Assembly: GCA_963761975.1 (NCBI GenBank)
Contig: CAVXIR010000004.1
Coordinates: 930,001-994,000 of the forward strand
Origin: JAMQPK01 sp963761975
Lineage (GTDB): Bacteria > Acidobacteriota > Vicinamibacteria > Vicinamibacterales > JAMQPK01
Direction of reading: 5' to 3'
DNA: 64,000 bases
Position numbers and translations under genes: made by a program. The notes under the pieces were generated by a model that had not been told where the DNA came from, did no database searches, and was given only the letters and a program-made list of their open reading frames with translations. Numbering within the stretch: the stretch's first letter is position 1; every line of letters starts with the position of its first letter. Positions 49,830 through 62,727 of this stretch are shown in pieces.

Positions 49830-50539
49830 CCGCTCTGTATTTCCTCGCAGGTCTTTTCGGCGGCGCGGTCGCGTCGATTGCGGGCTTCGGCATCGGCAGT
49901 CTGCTGACGCCAGCCATTGCCCACGTCGCGGGCGCGAAGATAGCAGTCGCCGCGGTCTCCATTCCACACGCCATCGGCACGTCCATCCGCTTCTGGCGAT
50001 TCCGTCGAGACGTCGACTGGACGATCGCCCGGTCTTTCGGGCTGACCAGCGCTGCGGGAGGCGTCACTGGGGCTCTCCTCAACACGTGGGCCTCGAGCCG
50101 CGCGCTCGAGATCGTCTTCGGATCGCTGCTCGTGCTGGCGGGAAGTTCGCAGGTGACGGGGGCCGCAAAACGGTGGCGCCTGCATGGAGCGCTGGCTTGG
50201 ATCGGTGGTGCGTTGTCCGGATTTTTTGGTGGGCTCGTCGGCAATCAAGGGGGCATCCGCACCGCTGCGATGCTCGGCTTCAACGTCGACAAACGTCAGT
50301 TCGTCGCAACGACCACGGCGGTCGCGTTGTTGATCGATATCGCACGCGTGCCGGTTTTCATCGCGTTCGAAGGACGCGAGCTGATGGCGCTGTGGCCGTT
50401 CATGATCATTGCGACGCTGGGCGTGATCGCCGGTACGCTCTTCGGTGAGCAATTGCTCGGCCGCGTGCCCCAACGCCAATTCCGGACAGTGGTGGGAACG
50501 CTGCTCATTCTCCTGGGGGTTTCATTCCTGATTCCGTAA
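49826..50539 (+). CDS. TauE/SafE-family permease, non-standard start
   Basis: 237 residues, six to eight membrane helices. The family pattern is complete: LTALYFLAGLFGGAVASIAG, FGIGSLLTP, SIPHAIGTSIRFWRFRRD, SGFFGGLVGNQGGIRTAAML and TLFGEQLLGRVPQRQFRTVV. No ATG, GTG or TTG exists in frame between the upstream stop (49793) and 50132, and starting at 50132 would lose half of the protein. The best candidate start is CTG at 49826, overlapping the DUF411 stop as CTGA, the same geometry as the ATGA overlaps elsewhere in this window. TauE/SafE members move sulfur-containing anions or small metabolites; with DUF411, a metal-linked role is possible. Confidence 0.8.
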   Translation: MTALYFLAGLFGGAVASIAGFGIGSLLTPAIAHVAGAKIAVAAVSIPHAIGTSIRFWRFRRDVDWTIARSFGLTSAAGGVTGALLNTWASSRALEIVFGSLLVLAGSSQVTGAAKRWRLHGALAWIGGALSGFFGGLVGNQGGIRTAAMLGFNVDKRQFVATTTAVALLIDIARVPVFIAFEGRELMALWPFMIIATLGVIAGTLFGEQLLGRVPQRQFRTVVGTLLILLGVSFLIP

Positions 50540-50687
50540 CGACGAGGAATTCCCGTTGCGATTCACGATTAGAGCCGGTCGAAACGAGGACGGCGCCGAG
50601 CGACGGTGCAACTTTCGAGGCACCGAGCTGTTGGAACTTCGTCACAGGCTATCGCTTCTCTGATCACACTGTCGCATCGCGCGTCCA

Positions 50688-52331
50688 TCAACCCTTCACC
50701 TTCAAGGCTCGTCCGTGAAGCGGGCGACCCGGCCGCGCCCCGGTGTGCTTGCCGCCATCGATGACCACGACGCCGTTCACGATCGTGTAGGGAATGCCCT
50801 CCGGGTACGACTTGGTTTTTTCAAAGGTCGTCGTCTCACGGACTGTCGCGGGATTGAAAATGACGATGTCGGCGGCAAAGCCCTCGCGAATCTGGCCACG
50901 ATCGCGCAACCCGAGAATCTGCGCGGGCAGCGAAGTCATTTTGCGGATGGCATCTTCGAGCGTCAGCACCTTTTCATCGCGCACGTAATGTCCGAGCACC
51001 CGTGGATTGGTCGAAAAGCTGCGCGGATGCGGCACCCCGTCTTCATTGACGTTGATCGCAGATCCGTCGCTGGCAATCGCCACCCACGGCTTGCGCATCA
51101 CCTCGCGTACATCGGCTTCCGACATCGTGTGGAACATGCCTGAGATGGCCCCGCCCTCTTCCGCCATCAGCTCGATGCAGGTGTCGGCGAAATCCTTGCC
51201 GCCACGCAGCTTCGCGATCTGTGGAATCCTCATGCCTTCGTATTTCTTGTTGTGCGGCTGGCGGGCGCGGCCCATGACGACCCCCTCCCATCCCCCGTGC
51301 TCGCTGACCCAGGTCTGAAAATCCTTGTCCTGTTTGATCTTGGCGCGAGTAGCCGGATCCTTCAGCATCGCGGCGAATTTCTGCGGACCGTGCTCACGCG
51401 CCCACACGGGGAAAAACGCACTCCATCCATGCTGCATCGCGGTATACGGATACTGATTGGCCGTAACGTCCAAGCCACGTGCGCGTGCCGCTTCGATCTT
51501 CACCAGGTACTTCCCGATCGTCCCCCAGTTTTCCTCGCCGCGGATTTTCAGGTGGAAGATATGGGCTGGAATCTTCGCTTCCTGTGCGACGCGAATGGCG
51601 AAATCGAGCTCGCGATCCTGCTCGGCGCCTTCGCTGCCGATGTGGGTGACATAGATGCCGTCGTATTTCGCGACGACCTTCGCCACCTCAATCACCTCTT
51701 CAGGCTGTTCAGGTCCACCGCTTTCGAATCGTGCAACGAGGCCCCACGCACCCTCCTCCATCGAACGAGCGGCCAGCGATTTCATTCGGTCGAGCTCGGC
51801 GACGGTCGCCGGGCCCGGCTTGTAACCAACGGCGACCAGACGAAGTTGTTGGAAGGAGACCTCCGAAATGACGTTCATGGAGATCCCTTTCCGACTGAGC
51901 GCCTGCCAGTAGCCCGTAAAGTCGGTCCACGTGTCCTTCGCGTCGGGCAGTCCATCTCTCGGCGCCACCGATGTGCTCTCGCCGATCACATCGATCGTCA
52001 CCCCCTGGCGAACCTTGCTCTCCGCATTGCCGTCGTTGAGCAGCGATAAATCCGAATGCGTATGGAGGTCGATGAATCCCGGAGCGACGACCAGGCCGCG
52101 GGCGTCAATCTCGCGTCTGGCCGTTGCACTGCCGAGCCGTCCGACCGCGACGATGCGGTCGCCGCGCACACCGACATCGGCTGCAAACCATGGGTTGCCG
52201 CTGCCGTCGACAATCCGACCGTTGCGGATCAGCAGGTCAAAGGATGTCTGCTGTCCACGGAGTTGGGCTGCGCCGACGAGCATCGCCAGAACGACACCCG
52301 CTGCTACGCCGATACGAATCATCCTGGCCAT
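50688..52331 (-). CDS. Secreted amidohydrolase, D-aminoacylase-like
   Basis: 547 residues with a signal peptide (IRIGVAAGVVLAMLVGAAQL). The metal-binding HxH lies in APGFIDLHTHSDLSLL (H90, H92); other family features are VTIDVIGES, ANQYPYTA, HNKKYEGMRIP, and the Asp in VAIASDGSAI. These match N-acyl-D-amino-acid deacylases of the amidohydrolase superfamily, zinc enzymes that hydrolyse N-acyl-D-amino acids, but several secreted relatives act on other amides. It appears to be a single-gene transcript. A start at the fourth codon (MIRIG, 52322) is possible. Neighbouring HExxH and LarA-like genes do not point to one pathway. Confidence 0.85.
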   Translation of the reverse strand: MARMIRIGVAAGVVLAMLVGAAQLRGQQTSFDLLIRNGRIVDGSGNPWFAADVGVRGDRIVAVGRLGSATARREIDARGLVVAPGFIDLHTHSDLSLLNDGNAESKVRQGVTIDVIGESTSVAPRDGLPDAKDTWTDFTGYWQALSRKGISMNVISEVSFQQLRLVAVGYKPGPATVAELDRMKSLAARSMEEGAWGLVARFESGGPEQPEEVIEVAKVVAKYDGIYVTHIGSEGAEQDRELDFAIRVAQEAKIPAHIFHLKIRGEENWGTIGKYLVKIEAARARGLDVTANQYPYTAMQHGWSAFFPVWAREHGPQKFAAMLKDPATRAKIKQDKDFQTWVSEHGGWEGVVMGRARQPHNKKYEGMRIPQIAKLRGGKDFADTCIELMAEEGGAISGMFHTMSEADVREVMRKPWVAIASDGSAINVNEDGVPHPRSFSTNPRVLGHYVRDEKVLTLEDAIRKMTSLPAQILGLRDRGQIREGFAADIVIFNPATVRETTTFEKTKSYPEGIPYTIVNGVVVIDGGKHTGARPGRPLHGRALKVKG

Positions 52332-52399
52332 GATGCGGCTATCTTAAACCACGCAGGCTGACGTCGCGTGAGCCTCTCTTACCTCTGCGGTTCGTATCC

Positions 52400-52457
52400 T
52401 CGTCTCTTCGTGCCTTCGTGTGTTCGTGGCTTCGTGTCTTCGTGCTTTCGTGGCTTG
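52400..52457. repeat. Word array O (CTTCGTGTCTTCGTGC)
   Basis: The word (C/G)TTCGTG followed by three variable bases repeats about eight times in the gap between the HExxH protein (convergent stop at 52459) and the amidohydrolase start. Confidence 0.85.
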
Positions 52458-52458
52458 G

Positions 52459-52983
52459 TCAATCTGTGGCCCGTGCCCGGTTCTTGTAGAATTCGGCGGC
52501 GACGACCCGTCCCGCATCCTGCGCACGAGCGCTTTCGAACAGCTCGTGCTCGACTTCGCGCACGCCCGAGCCGCGGACTCGCGCCAGCCGGCGCAGATTG
52601 AGCCCTTCGATTTGCTCGAGCAGGTGTTCGAACTCGTGACCGATCAGCTCGGAGTAGTCGCTGCCCGGCGGCAGGTGGACATCCGCACGGATCTGGAACC
52701 CCTGGCGCTGAATGACAGTCAAGGCGCGGCACACTCTGGGAATCCTCGGGTTGATGTGCACCCGGACGCGAAGATGCGGAGCGCTCGCGATGCGCTCGCA
52801 CTGCAAGCGAAACGTCGGCGAGCGATCGTAGATGCGCTGAACGACCCGATGGAGATCGGAGAAGAACTCCACGTTTACGGGCAGCGTCGAACGCCCGCAT
52901 TGCCTGTTCTCAGCCGACGTCGTACTGCCGCTCAACAACACGAGACCCACCATCGCAACACCCGCCCATGACTCGATCCGCAT
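52459..52983 (-). CDS. Secreted HExxH protein of unknown family
   Basis: 174 residues. Signal peptide MRIESWAGVAMVGLVLLSGS, then a predicted zinc site in YSELIGHEFEHLLEQIEGLN. Downstream GVREVEHELFESARAQDAGR offers further acidic and His residues. The upstream part (VNVEFFSDLHRVVQRIYDRS) has no named match. The small size and lone HExxH suggest a minimal periplasmic metallopeptidase-like protein, though catalysis is unproven. It is divergent from the LarA-like gene across a 312-bp region holding several dyads. Its 3' end abuts array O. Confidence 0.65.
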   Translation of the reverse strand: MRIESWAGVAMVGLVLLSGSTTSAENRQCGRSTLPVNVEFFSDLHRVVQRIYDRSPTFRLQCERIASAPHLRVRVHINPRIPRVCRALTVIQRQGFQIRADVHLPPGSDYSELIGHEFEHLLEQIEGLNLRRLARVRGSGVREVEHELFESARAQDAGRVVAAEFYKNRARATD

Positions 52984-53131
52984 GATTGCTCCTCACGTCC
53001 TGCGCGCCGCCGCGATGGCGGCAGCTCCCGCCGAACGTTGCGAGGATGACCGAGCAAGGTAAACGCCAACACACGAGCGTGCGAAGTCTCGAAGAATTCT
53101 CAGCAAATTTCCGGATCGTGAAATCTGGAAT

Positions 53132-53177
53132 GAACAGGAATGTCCGTGCCGGCTCATGACGTGAACGGGAATGTTCG
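53132..53177. promoter_or_regulatory. Direct repeat GAACRGGAATGTYCG, 31 bp apart
   Basis: GAACAGGAATGTCCG (53132-53146) and GAACGGGAATGTTCG (53163-53177) are direct copies about three helical turns apart. Each is a partial dyad (GAAC-N6-GTTC or GTCC), resembling paired repressor half-sites. The regulator is unknown. Confidence 0.5.
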
Positions 53178-53240
53178 AGCGTGGAGCGACGCGGCCGAGT
53201 AGGCGGCGCTCTTGGGTGGAAAAACCGTCCCTGCTTGGAG

Positions 53241-53276
53241 CACTCGCGGTCTGACCAGACGAGAGACTCGCGAGTG
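53241..53276. promoter_or_regulatory. Nested hairpin just upstream of LarA-like gene
   Basis: CACTCGCG (53241-53248) pairs with CGCGAGTG (53269-53276), enclosing an inner perfect hairpin GTCTG-AC-CAGAC (53249-53260). Twenty bases remain to the ATG. This could be an operator overlapping the promoter, or an RNA leader structure. Confidence 0.5.
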
Positions 53277-53295
53277 TTTATACTTGAAACCCGAA

Positions 53296-54537
53296 ATGCG
53301 GCTGCAGCTGCTCAAGATCCGCCAAAAATTCGATCGAACGAGGCTCGAGCACCCGGTGGCGGCGCTGCGGCAGCAGCTTTCGCGACTCGACCAGCTGATT
53401 CGTCCGTCCGCACGCATCGCCATTGCCACCGGCAGCCGCGGCATCGACAACCTCGCGCCAGTCGTCAGAGAAATCAGCGATTACGTGCAGGCACGCCGCG
53501 CACACCCGTTTATCGTGCCTGCCATGGGCAGCCATGGCGGCGCGACCGCTGAAGGGCAAGCCGGCATTTTGAGGGAGTACGGCATCGTCGACGAGGCGAT
53601 GGGTGCGCCCGTTCGCTCATCAATGGACGTCGTGGAGTTGCCTCGCGGGGAGTTGCCGCTCGGCATCTTCATGGATCGGCACGCCTACGAATCGGACGGC
53701 GTGATTCTCGTCAACCGCATCAAGCCGCACACCGATTACCACGGATCGTACGAGAGCGGCCTGTTGAAGATGGCGCTCATCGGCCTGGGCAAGCTGGAAG
53801 GCGCACGCGCGGTACATCAGTTCGGTGTGAGAGGATTGCGCGACCTGATCGCGCCGGGTGCAGCGTGTGTGCTGGCGTCGGGAAAGATTCTGGCAGGCGT
53901 CGGGCTCGTCGAAAACGCGGTTCATCAAACGCTGGACGTCCGCGTGTTGAAGTCGGATGAAATTGCCCGCGAAGAGCCGTTGCTGCTCGACCTCGCCAGA
54001 CGCCACATGCCAGGACTGCCAATCGACGAAGTGGACGTGCTCGTCATCGACCGCATGGGAAAGAACATCAGCGGAGTCGGGATTGATCCGAACGTCACAG
54101 GACGGTTCCGTGTCAATGGTCAGCCCGATGCCGAAGTGCCGCGCATCGGATCGATTGCCGTGTGCGATCTCACGGACGAATCACGTGGCAACGCCATCGG
54201 CGTCGGCTTGGCTGACGTCATCACGCGTCGCCTGCACGCGAAGATCGACCGCGAGGCAACCTATGCCAACGTCATTACCAGCGGTTTTCTCGAGCGCGGC
54301 AAGATTCCGATTGTTGCGGACAATGTCCGGGAGGCGTGCGAAGTCGCCGTGAGGAGCTGCGGGCGGGCAGCGGAGGGGCGCCTGCGTATTCTGCGCATCC
54401 TCGACACCCTGAACCTCGAAGAGGTCTACGCATCGCCGGCCGTGCTCGAGGAAGTGGCGGCCCGCAACAGCGTGGACATCATCGGCACCGGTTCAGATCT
54501 GTTCGATGAAAACGGCGAGTTGATGCCCTTCGATTGA
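53296..54537 (+). CDS. LarA-like (DUF2088) protein
   Basis: 413 residues from ATG 53296 (MRLQLLKIRQKF); a TTG eleven bases earlier is out of frame and no clear ribosome-binding site is seen. The lactate-racemase N-terminal fold is present: IAIATGSRGIDNLAPVVREI, HPFIVPAMGSHGGATAEGQA, NRIKPHTDYHGSYESGLLKM and GMGLGK-like ALIGLGKLEG. In LarA, His and Lys residues in these loops hold a nickel-pincer cofactor; histidines in MGSHGG and KPHTD and the lysine of RIKPH are kept. No larBCE cofactor genes are nearby, so the reaction is unknown: a hydroxyacid racemase-type activity is possible. A dyad-rich control region lies upstream. Confidence 0.78.
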   Translation: MRLQLLKIRQKFDRTRLEHPVAALRQQLSRLDQLIRPSARIAIATGSRGIDNLAPVVREISDYVQARRAHPFIVPAMGSHGGATAEGQAGILREYGIVDEAMGAPVRSSMDVVELPRGELPLGIFMDRHAYESDGVILVNRIKPHTDYHGSYESGLLKMALIGLGKLEGARAVHQFGVRGLRDLIAPGAACVLASGKILAGVGLVENAVHQTLDVRVLKSDEIAREEPLLLDLARRHMPGLPIDEVDVLVIDRMGKNISGVGIDPNVTGRFRVNGQPDAEVPRIGSIAVCDLTDESRGNAIGVGLADVITRRLHAKIDREATYANVITSGFLERGKIPIVADNVREACEVAVRSCGRAAEGRLRILRILDTLNLEEVYASPAVLEEVAARNSVDIIGTGSDLFDENGELMPFD

Positions 54538-54571
54538 AGCCGCGCCACGGCTCGTGTCGAGATCCGAAGGG

Positions 54572-56020
54572 CTACGCGAGCGGGGCCGGCAAGTCCGATC
54601 TACCCATCAGGAAAAGATCGACGCCGCGCGCGGCGCTGCGGCCTTCGGCAATCGCCCACACGATGAGCGACTGGCCGCGCTGCATGTCGCCGGCTGTGAA
54701 GATACCGGGCACGCTGGTCATCCAGTTTGCGTCGCGCCACACGTTGCCGCGCTCGGTCAGCTTGACACCGAAATTTTCGAGCAGCCCCTTACGTTCCGGA
54801 CCGAGAAAGCCCATCGCGAGCAGAACGAGATCGACGTCCATCTCGAACTCGCTGCCGGGCACGTTCTCGAACGTCATCTTCCCGTCTTTGCGAACGAGCT
54901 CGACCTTCGAGCCGTGGAGCTTTTTCACGCGCCCCTCGTCATCACCGCTGAATCGCTGCGTCGACACCGAGTACATGCGCTCGCCCCCCTCTTCGTGGGC
55001 AGTCGACACGCGAAAGACGTTGGGCCACAGCGGCCACGGATTGTCGGCCGCACGTGTGTCGGGCGGTTTCGGCAACAGCTCGAACTGATGCACGGACAGC
55101 GCGCCCTGACGGTGGACCGTGCCGAGACAGTCGGCACCGGTGTCGCCCCCGCCGATAATCACCACCCGCTTACCTTTCGCACTGATGAAATTCGCGTCTG
55201 AAATCCGATCGCCTTCGACCCGCTTGTTCGAGAGGGTGAGGTATTCCATGGCGAAATGGACGCCCTTGAGCTCGCGTCCCGGCACCGGCAGATCGCGGGG
55301 CCACCCGGCTCCCCCGGCAAGCACCATCGCGTCGAAGTCGGACTTCATCCGATCGAACGTCAGGTCGACTCCAACGTTAATCTTCGTGCGAAACGTCACC
55401 CCTTCGTGTCCCATCAGCGCCAGCCGGCGGTTCAGGATTTTCTTCTCCATCTTGAATTCGGGTATGCCGTATCGCAGTAGCCCACCAACACGGTCGGACT
55501 TTTCAAAAACGGTGACGAAATGGCCGGCGCGGTTCAACTGTTCGGCTGCAGCGAGGCCGGCAGGGCCGGAACCGATGACTGCTACCCTTTTGCCCGTGCG
55601 CACGAGAGGCGGCTTCGGCGTAACCCATCCCCGCTCGAACGCCTTGTCGATGATCGACACTTCGATCGACTTGATCGTCACCGGATCGTCGTTGATACCG
55701 AGCACACACGCCCCTTCGCATGGCGCCGGGCAGAGCCGGCCGGTGAACTCGGGGAAGTTGTTCGTCGCGTGCAGCCGTTCGATCGCCGGCTCCCACCGGT
55801 TGTGGTACACGAGATCGTTCCAGTCGGGAATGAGATTACCGAGCGGGCATCCCTGGTGGCAGAACGGGATGCCGCAATCCATGCACCGCGCACCCTGCTT
55901 CTGCAGCTCTTCCTGTGCGTACGGAAGATAAACCTCGTTCCAGTCCTTGAGGCGCTCGGCCACAGGACGGGTGGACGCTTTTTTTCGATGAATTTCGATA
56001 AAGCCTGTCGGTTTACCCAT
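54572..56020 (-). CDS. gltD: Glutamate synthase small subunit
   Basis: 482 residues. N-terminal Cys-rich region for 4Fe-4S clusters (CMDCGIPFCHQGCPLGNLIP; GRLCPAPCEGACVLG). FAD fold VAVIGSGPAGLAAAEQLNRA and NADPH fold VVIIGGGDTGADCLGTVHRQ are complete, as is the C-terminal FTAGDMQRGQSLIVWAIAEG. It passes electrons from NADPH to the large subunit, which makes two glutamates from glutamine and 2-oxoglutarate. It lies downstream of gltB on the same strand, separated by word array P (119 bp) instead of the usual few bases. Assignment is secure. Confidence 0.95.
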   Translation of the reverse strand: MGKPTGFIEIHRKKASTRPVAERLKDWNEVYLPYAQEELQKQGARCMDCGIPFCHQGCPLGNLIPDWNDLVYHNRWEPAIERLHATNNFPEFTGRLCPAPCEGACVLGINDDPVTIKSIEVSIIDKAFERGWVTPKPPLVRTGKRVAVIGSGPAGLAAAEQLNRAGHFVTVFEKSDRVGGLLRYGIPEFKMEKKILNRRLALMGHEGVTFRTKINVGVDLTFDRMKSDFDAMVLAGGAGWPRDLPVPGRELKGVHFAMEYLTLSNKRVEGDRISDANFISAKGKRVVIIGGGDTGADCLGTVHRQGALSVHQFELLPKPPDTRAADNPWPLWPNVFRVSTAHEEGGERMYSVSTQRFSGDDEGRVKKLHGSKVELVRKDGKMTFENVPGSEFEMDVDLVLLAMGFLGPERKGLLENFGVKLTERGNVWRDANWMTSVPGIFTAGDMQRGQSLIVWAIAEGRSAARGVDLFLMGRSDLPAPLA

Positions 56021-56030
56021 GTCTCACTAT

Positions 56031-56135
56031 TCGCAGATTCGCAGGTTGTGGGATTCGCAGATTAGAGCTTCCGACGTCACTCTCACAATCTGCCAATCAA
56101 TCTGCGAATCTACCTATCTGCGAATCTCCCAATGT
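56031..56135. repeat. Word array P (TTCGCAGATTCGCAG / CAATCTGCGAATC)
   Basis: GATTCGCAG words to about 56065 and inverted CAATCTGCGAATCTACC words to 56135, forming a long hairpin in the middle of the gltB-gltD transcript. Same class as arrays H and J. Confidence 0.9.
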
Positions 56136-56139
56136 GGAT

Positions 56140-60693
<4,554 letters not shown>

Positions 60694-60737
60694 AAGGAAG
60701 GACTAGTTATCCGGTACCCCGAGCCATAAGTAAAATA

Positions 60738-60776
60738 CAATTTTAAAATTTGATGTATCTGTTTATTAGATGTATC
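60738..60776. promoter_or_regulatory. AT-rich gltB upstream region with repeats
   Basis: A perfect palindrome AATTTTAAAATT (60740-60751) and two direct GATGTATC copies (60752-60759 and 60769-60776, 17 bp apart) lie 45-85 bp before the gltB start in DNA that is otherwise GC-rich. Possible promoter and regulator-binding sites. Confidence 0.4.
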
Positions 60777-60825
60777 CGGAGGGAACCAGGGGGACCGCGA
60801 AAAAAGGGGCGGGAACCCCGCCGTT

Positions 60826-62670
60826 TCAGGCCGAGCACTCGCCTTCTTGGATCTCCGGATTGAACTCGCCTGTCTCTCCAAGGTCGACGAATTCGTCGGC
60901 CTTCGTGGTGACCGCCGTCATCTGCTCCAGGTCGGACAGGACGCTTTTCACGCGCGCGACCTCGACCCGCATGAAGAACGAGGTCGCCGATTCGCCGGCA
61001 TTTCTGTCTTGCAGGTATAAATCGAGCAGCCGCTCCAGCGCGACGGTCAGCCGACGCGCCGGAACCTTTGCCGCGAGGCGACCGAACCGCACCGCGTCGC
61101 CCTCCGGCCCTCCGCCCACCATAACGAAATACTGCGGAATCGCCTTGCCTCCCACCTTGCGCACACTGCCCTGGAATCCAAGGCCGGCAATATGATGACG
61201 CCCGCAGCCGTTCGGGCAGCCGCTGATCTTGATTTGAAGATCGGGCGCCTTGGCGATGAGCTCGGGATGCTCGCGCAGATGATCGCCAAGAAACTTGCCG
61301 AGCCCACGTGACTGCGTGACGGCAAGTTTGCACGACTCGGCGCCGGGGCAGCTGGTCACATCGGCGATCGTGCCGGCGTCAGGAAGTCCGAGGCCGGCCG
61401 CCGCGAGCTGACGATACAGCTCGGGCACGGCATCGGTCGACACCCAGCGGAACACGAGGTTCTGTTCAGCCGTGATGCGGATCGTGCCGTCACCGTAGGC
61501 GGTGGCGAGATCGGCGAGGATGCGCATCTGCTGGCTCGTAAAATCGCCCAGCGGAATCGTCGCGTTCACCAGGAAATAGCCGCTCTGCCTCTGCCTGCGC
61601 ACGTTGGTGCTCAGCCAATGCGCATAGTCGCCGTTCATCGTCGGCAGCATCGGCCGGACCTGCGGGACGATGCCCGGTCCAATCACCTGCGAGCTTTGTG
61701 CACGCGAAACGGTCTCGAGAATCGACGGCGCCACATCATTCAGCGATCGCCAGGCCGGCGCCTGCTCTACGGGCGGGCTTTCCGGATCGAACGGCAATGT
61801 CGCCCCGCCCTTCGATCGGAAATCTGCGAGCTTCGTGTGGTATTCGGCCAAAAAACCGTCCCACCCGATCGACTTGATCAGGAACTTGAGGCGGTTCGCC
61901 TGCTTGTGTTTGTAGTCACCGAACTCGTGGAAGACACGGATCACCGCCTCGGCAACGTTGAAGATCTCAGACGCCGGCAGGAACTCGTGCACTGGCTCGG
62001 CCGACTTCACCATGATCGATGTGCCGCCGCCCACGACGACGCGGAAGCCCCGCTTGCCGTCTTTCATGGCGGCGCGGTAGCCAAGGTCGTGCATGCCAAG
62101 CAACGCGTGGTCTTCGTCGGTGCAGCCCTCGAACGCAATCTTGAACTTGCGGGGCAAAGACGAGCTGAGCGGATGTCGCAGCAGATAGCGCGTCATCGCT
62201 TCCGAGTAGGGCGTCACGTCGAAGAGTTCGGTCGGCGAGATGCCGGCCTGCGGACAGCACGTGATGTTGCGCACCGAATTGCCGCAGGCCTCACGCGTAG
62301 TGAGGCCCGCGTCCGCGAGAGTGCGCATGGCCGTCTCGACGTCGTGCAGCTTGACGAAGTGAAACTGGATATTCTGGCGAGTCGTGATGTGCCCGAAACC
62401 ACGCGAGAACCGCTCGCCGACTTCGGCCAGCGCTTCGAGCTGCGGGCCCGCGAGCACGCCCTGCGGGATCTTGATGCGCAGCATCTGCACGTCGCCGGGT
62501 TGACGCTGGCCGTACGTGCCTCGAACGAGGCGAAACACGCGCCACTGATCGGGCGTCAGCTCGCCGTTTTCGAATTTCTCGAGCGTTCGGACGAACTCGT
62601 CGATATCGGCCTCGCTGGCGAATGAAAGCCGCGTCCTTCCGAGCGTCTTGGGATCGTCAACAGCTGCCAT
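60826..62670 (-). CDS. Sirohaem nitrite/sulfite reductase (ferredoxin type)
   Basis: 614 residues. Two ferrodoxin-like repeats, each beginning with a parachute-type segment (MLRIKIPQGVLAGPQLEALA), are followed by the 4Fe-4S/sirohaem cysteines in TSCPGAESCKLAVTQSRG and ISGCPNGCGRHHIAG. Arginines in HITTRQNIQFHFV and lysines in PRKFKIAFEG fit the anion site. Whether it reduces nitrite or sulfite cannot be decided by eye; the gltB-gltD neighbours favour assimilatory nitrite reductase (NirA), which supplies ammonium to glutamine synthetase and GOGAT. It lies 132 bp upstream of gltB on the same strand. A GGGTCAGACCC dyad sits 8 bp before its start. Confidence 0.87.
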   Translation of the reverse strand: MAAVDDPKTLGRTRLSFASEADIDEFVRTLEKFENGELTPDQWRVFRLVRGTYGQRQPGDVQMLRIKIPQGVLAGPQLEALAEVGERFSRGFGHITTRQNIQFHFVKLHDVETAMRTLADAGLTTREACGNSVRNITCCPQAGISPTELFDVTPYSEAMTRYLLRHPLSSSLPRKFKIAFEGCTDEDHALLGMHDLGYRAAMKDGKRGFRVVVGGGTSIMVKSAEPVHEFLPASEIFNVAEAVIRVFHEFGDYKHKQANRLKFLIKSIGWDGFLAEYHTKLADFRSKGGATLPFDPESPPVEQAPAWRSLNDVAPSILETVSRAQSSQVIGPGIVPQVRPMLPTMNGDYAHWLSTNVRRQRQSGYFLVNATIPLGDFTSQQMRILADLATAYGDGTIRITAEQNLVFRWVSTDAVPELYRQLAAAGLGLPDAGTIADVTSCPGAESCKLAVTQSRGLGKFLGDHLREHPELIAKAPDLQIKISGCPNGCGRHHIAGLGFQGSVRKVGGKAIPQYFVMVGGGPEGDAVRFGRLAAKVPARRLTVALERLLDLYLQDRNAGESATSFFMRVEVARVKSVLSDLEQMTAVTTKADEFVDLGETGEFNPEIQEGECSA

Positions 62671-62677
62671 CTGATAG

Positions 62678-62688
62678 GGGTCAGACCC
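62678..62688. promoter_or_regulatory. GGGTCAGACCC dyad before the sirohaem reductase
   Basis: A perfect five-base inverted repeat with one central base, followed by TTTTTACGTTTTACG. This resembles short REP-like GGGGTCTGACCCC motifs seen in many bacterial genomes. It may be a repeat unit, a leader hairpin or an operator. Confidence 0.4.
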
Positions 62689-62727
62689 TCTTTTTACGTT
62701 TTACGTAAGGGGGATTAAGGCATTATC

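Larger units (their letters stand above)
52984..53295. other. Divergent intergenic region with operators, no gene
   Basis: 312 bp between the HExxH gene and the LarA-like gene. No protein-like frame. It contains two GAACRGGAATGTYCG repeats and a nested hairpin listed separately, and TATACT at 53279-53284, a possible -10 element. Confidence 0.6.

Noticed and set aside
49263..49967. Long minus-strand frame upstream of the Cys-rich protein
   Set aside because: It is antisense to DUF411 and TauE/SafE; only the last 70 codons look like protein.
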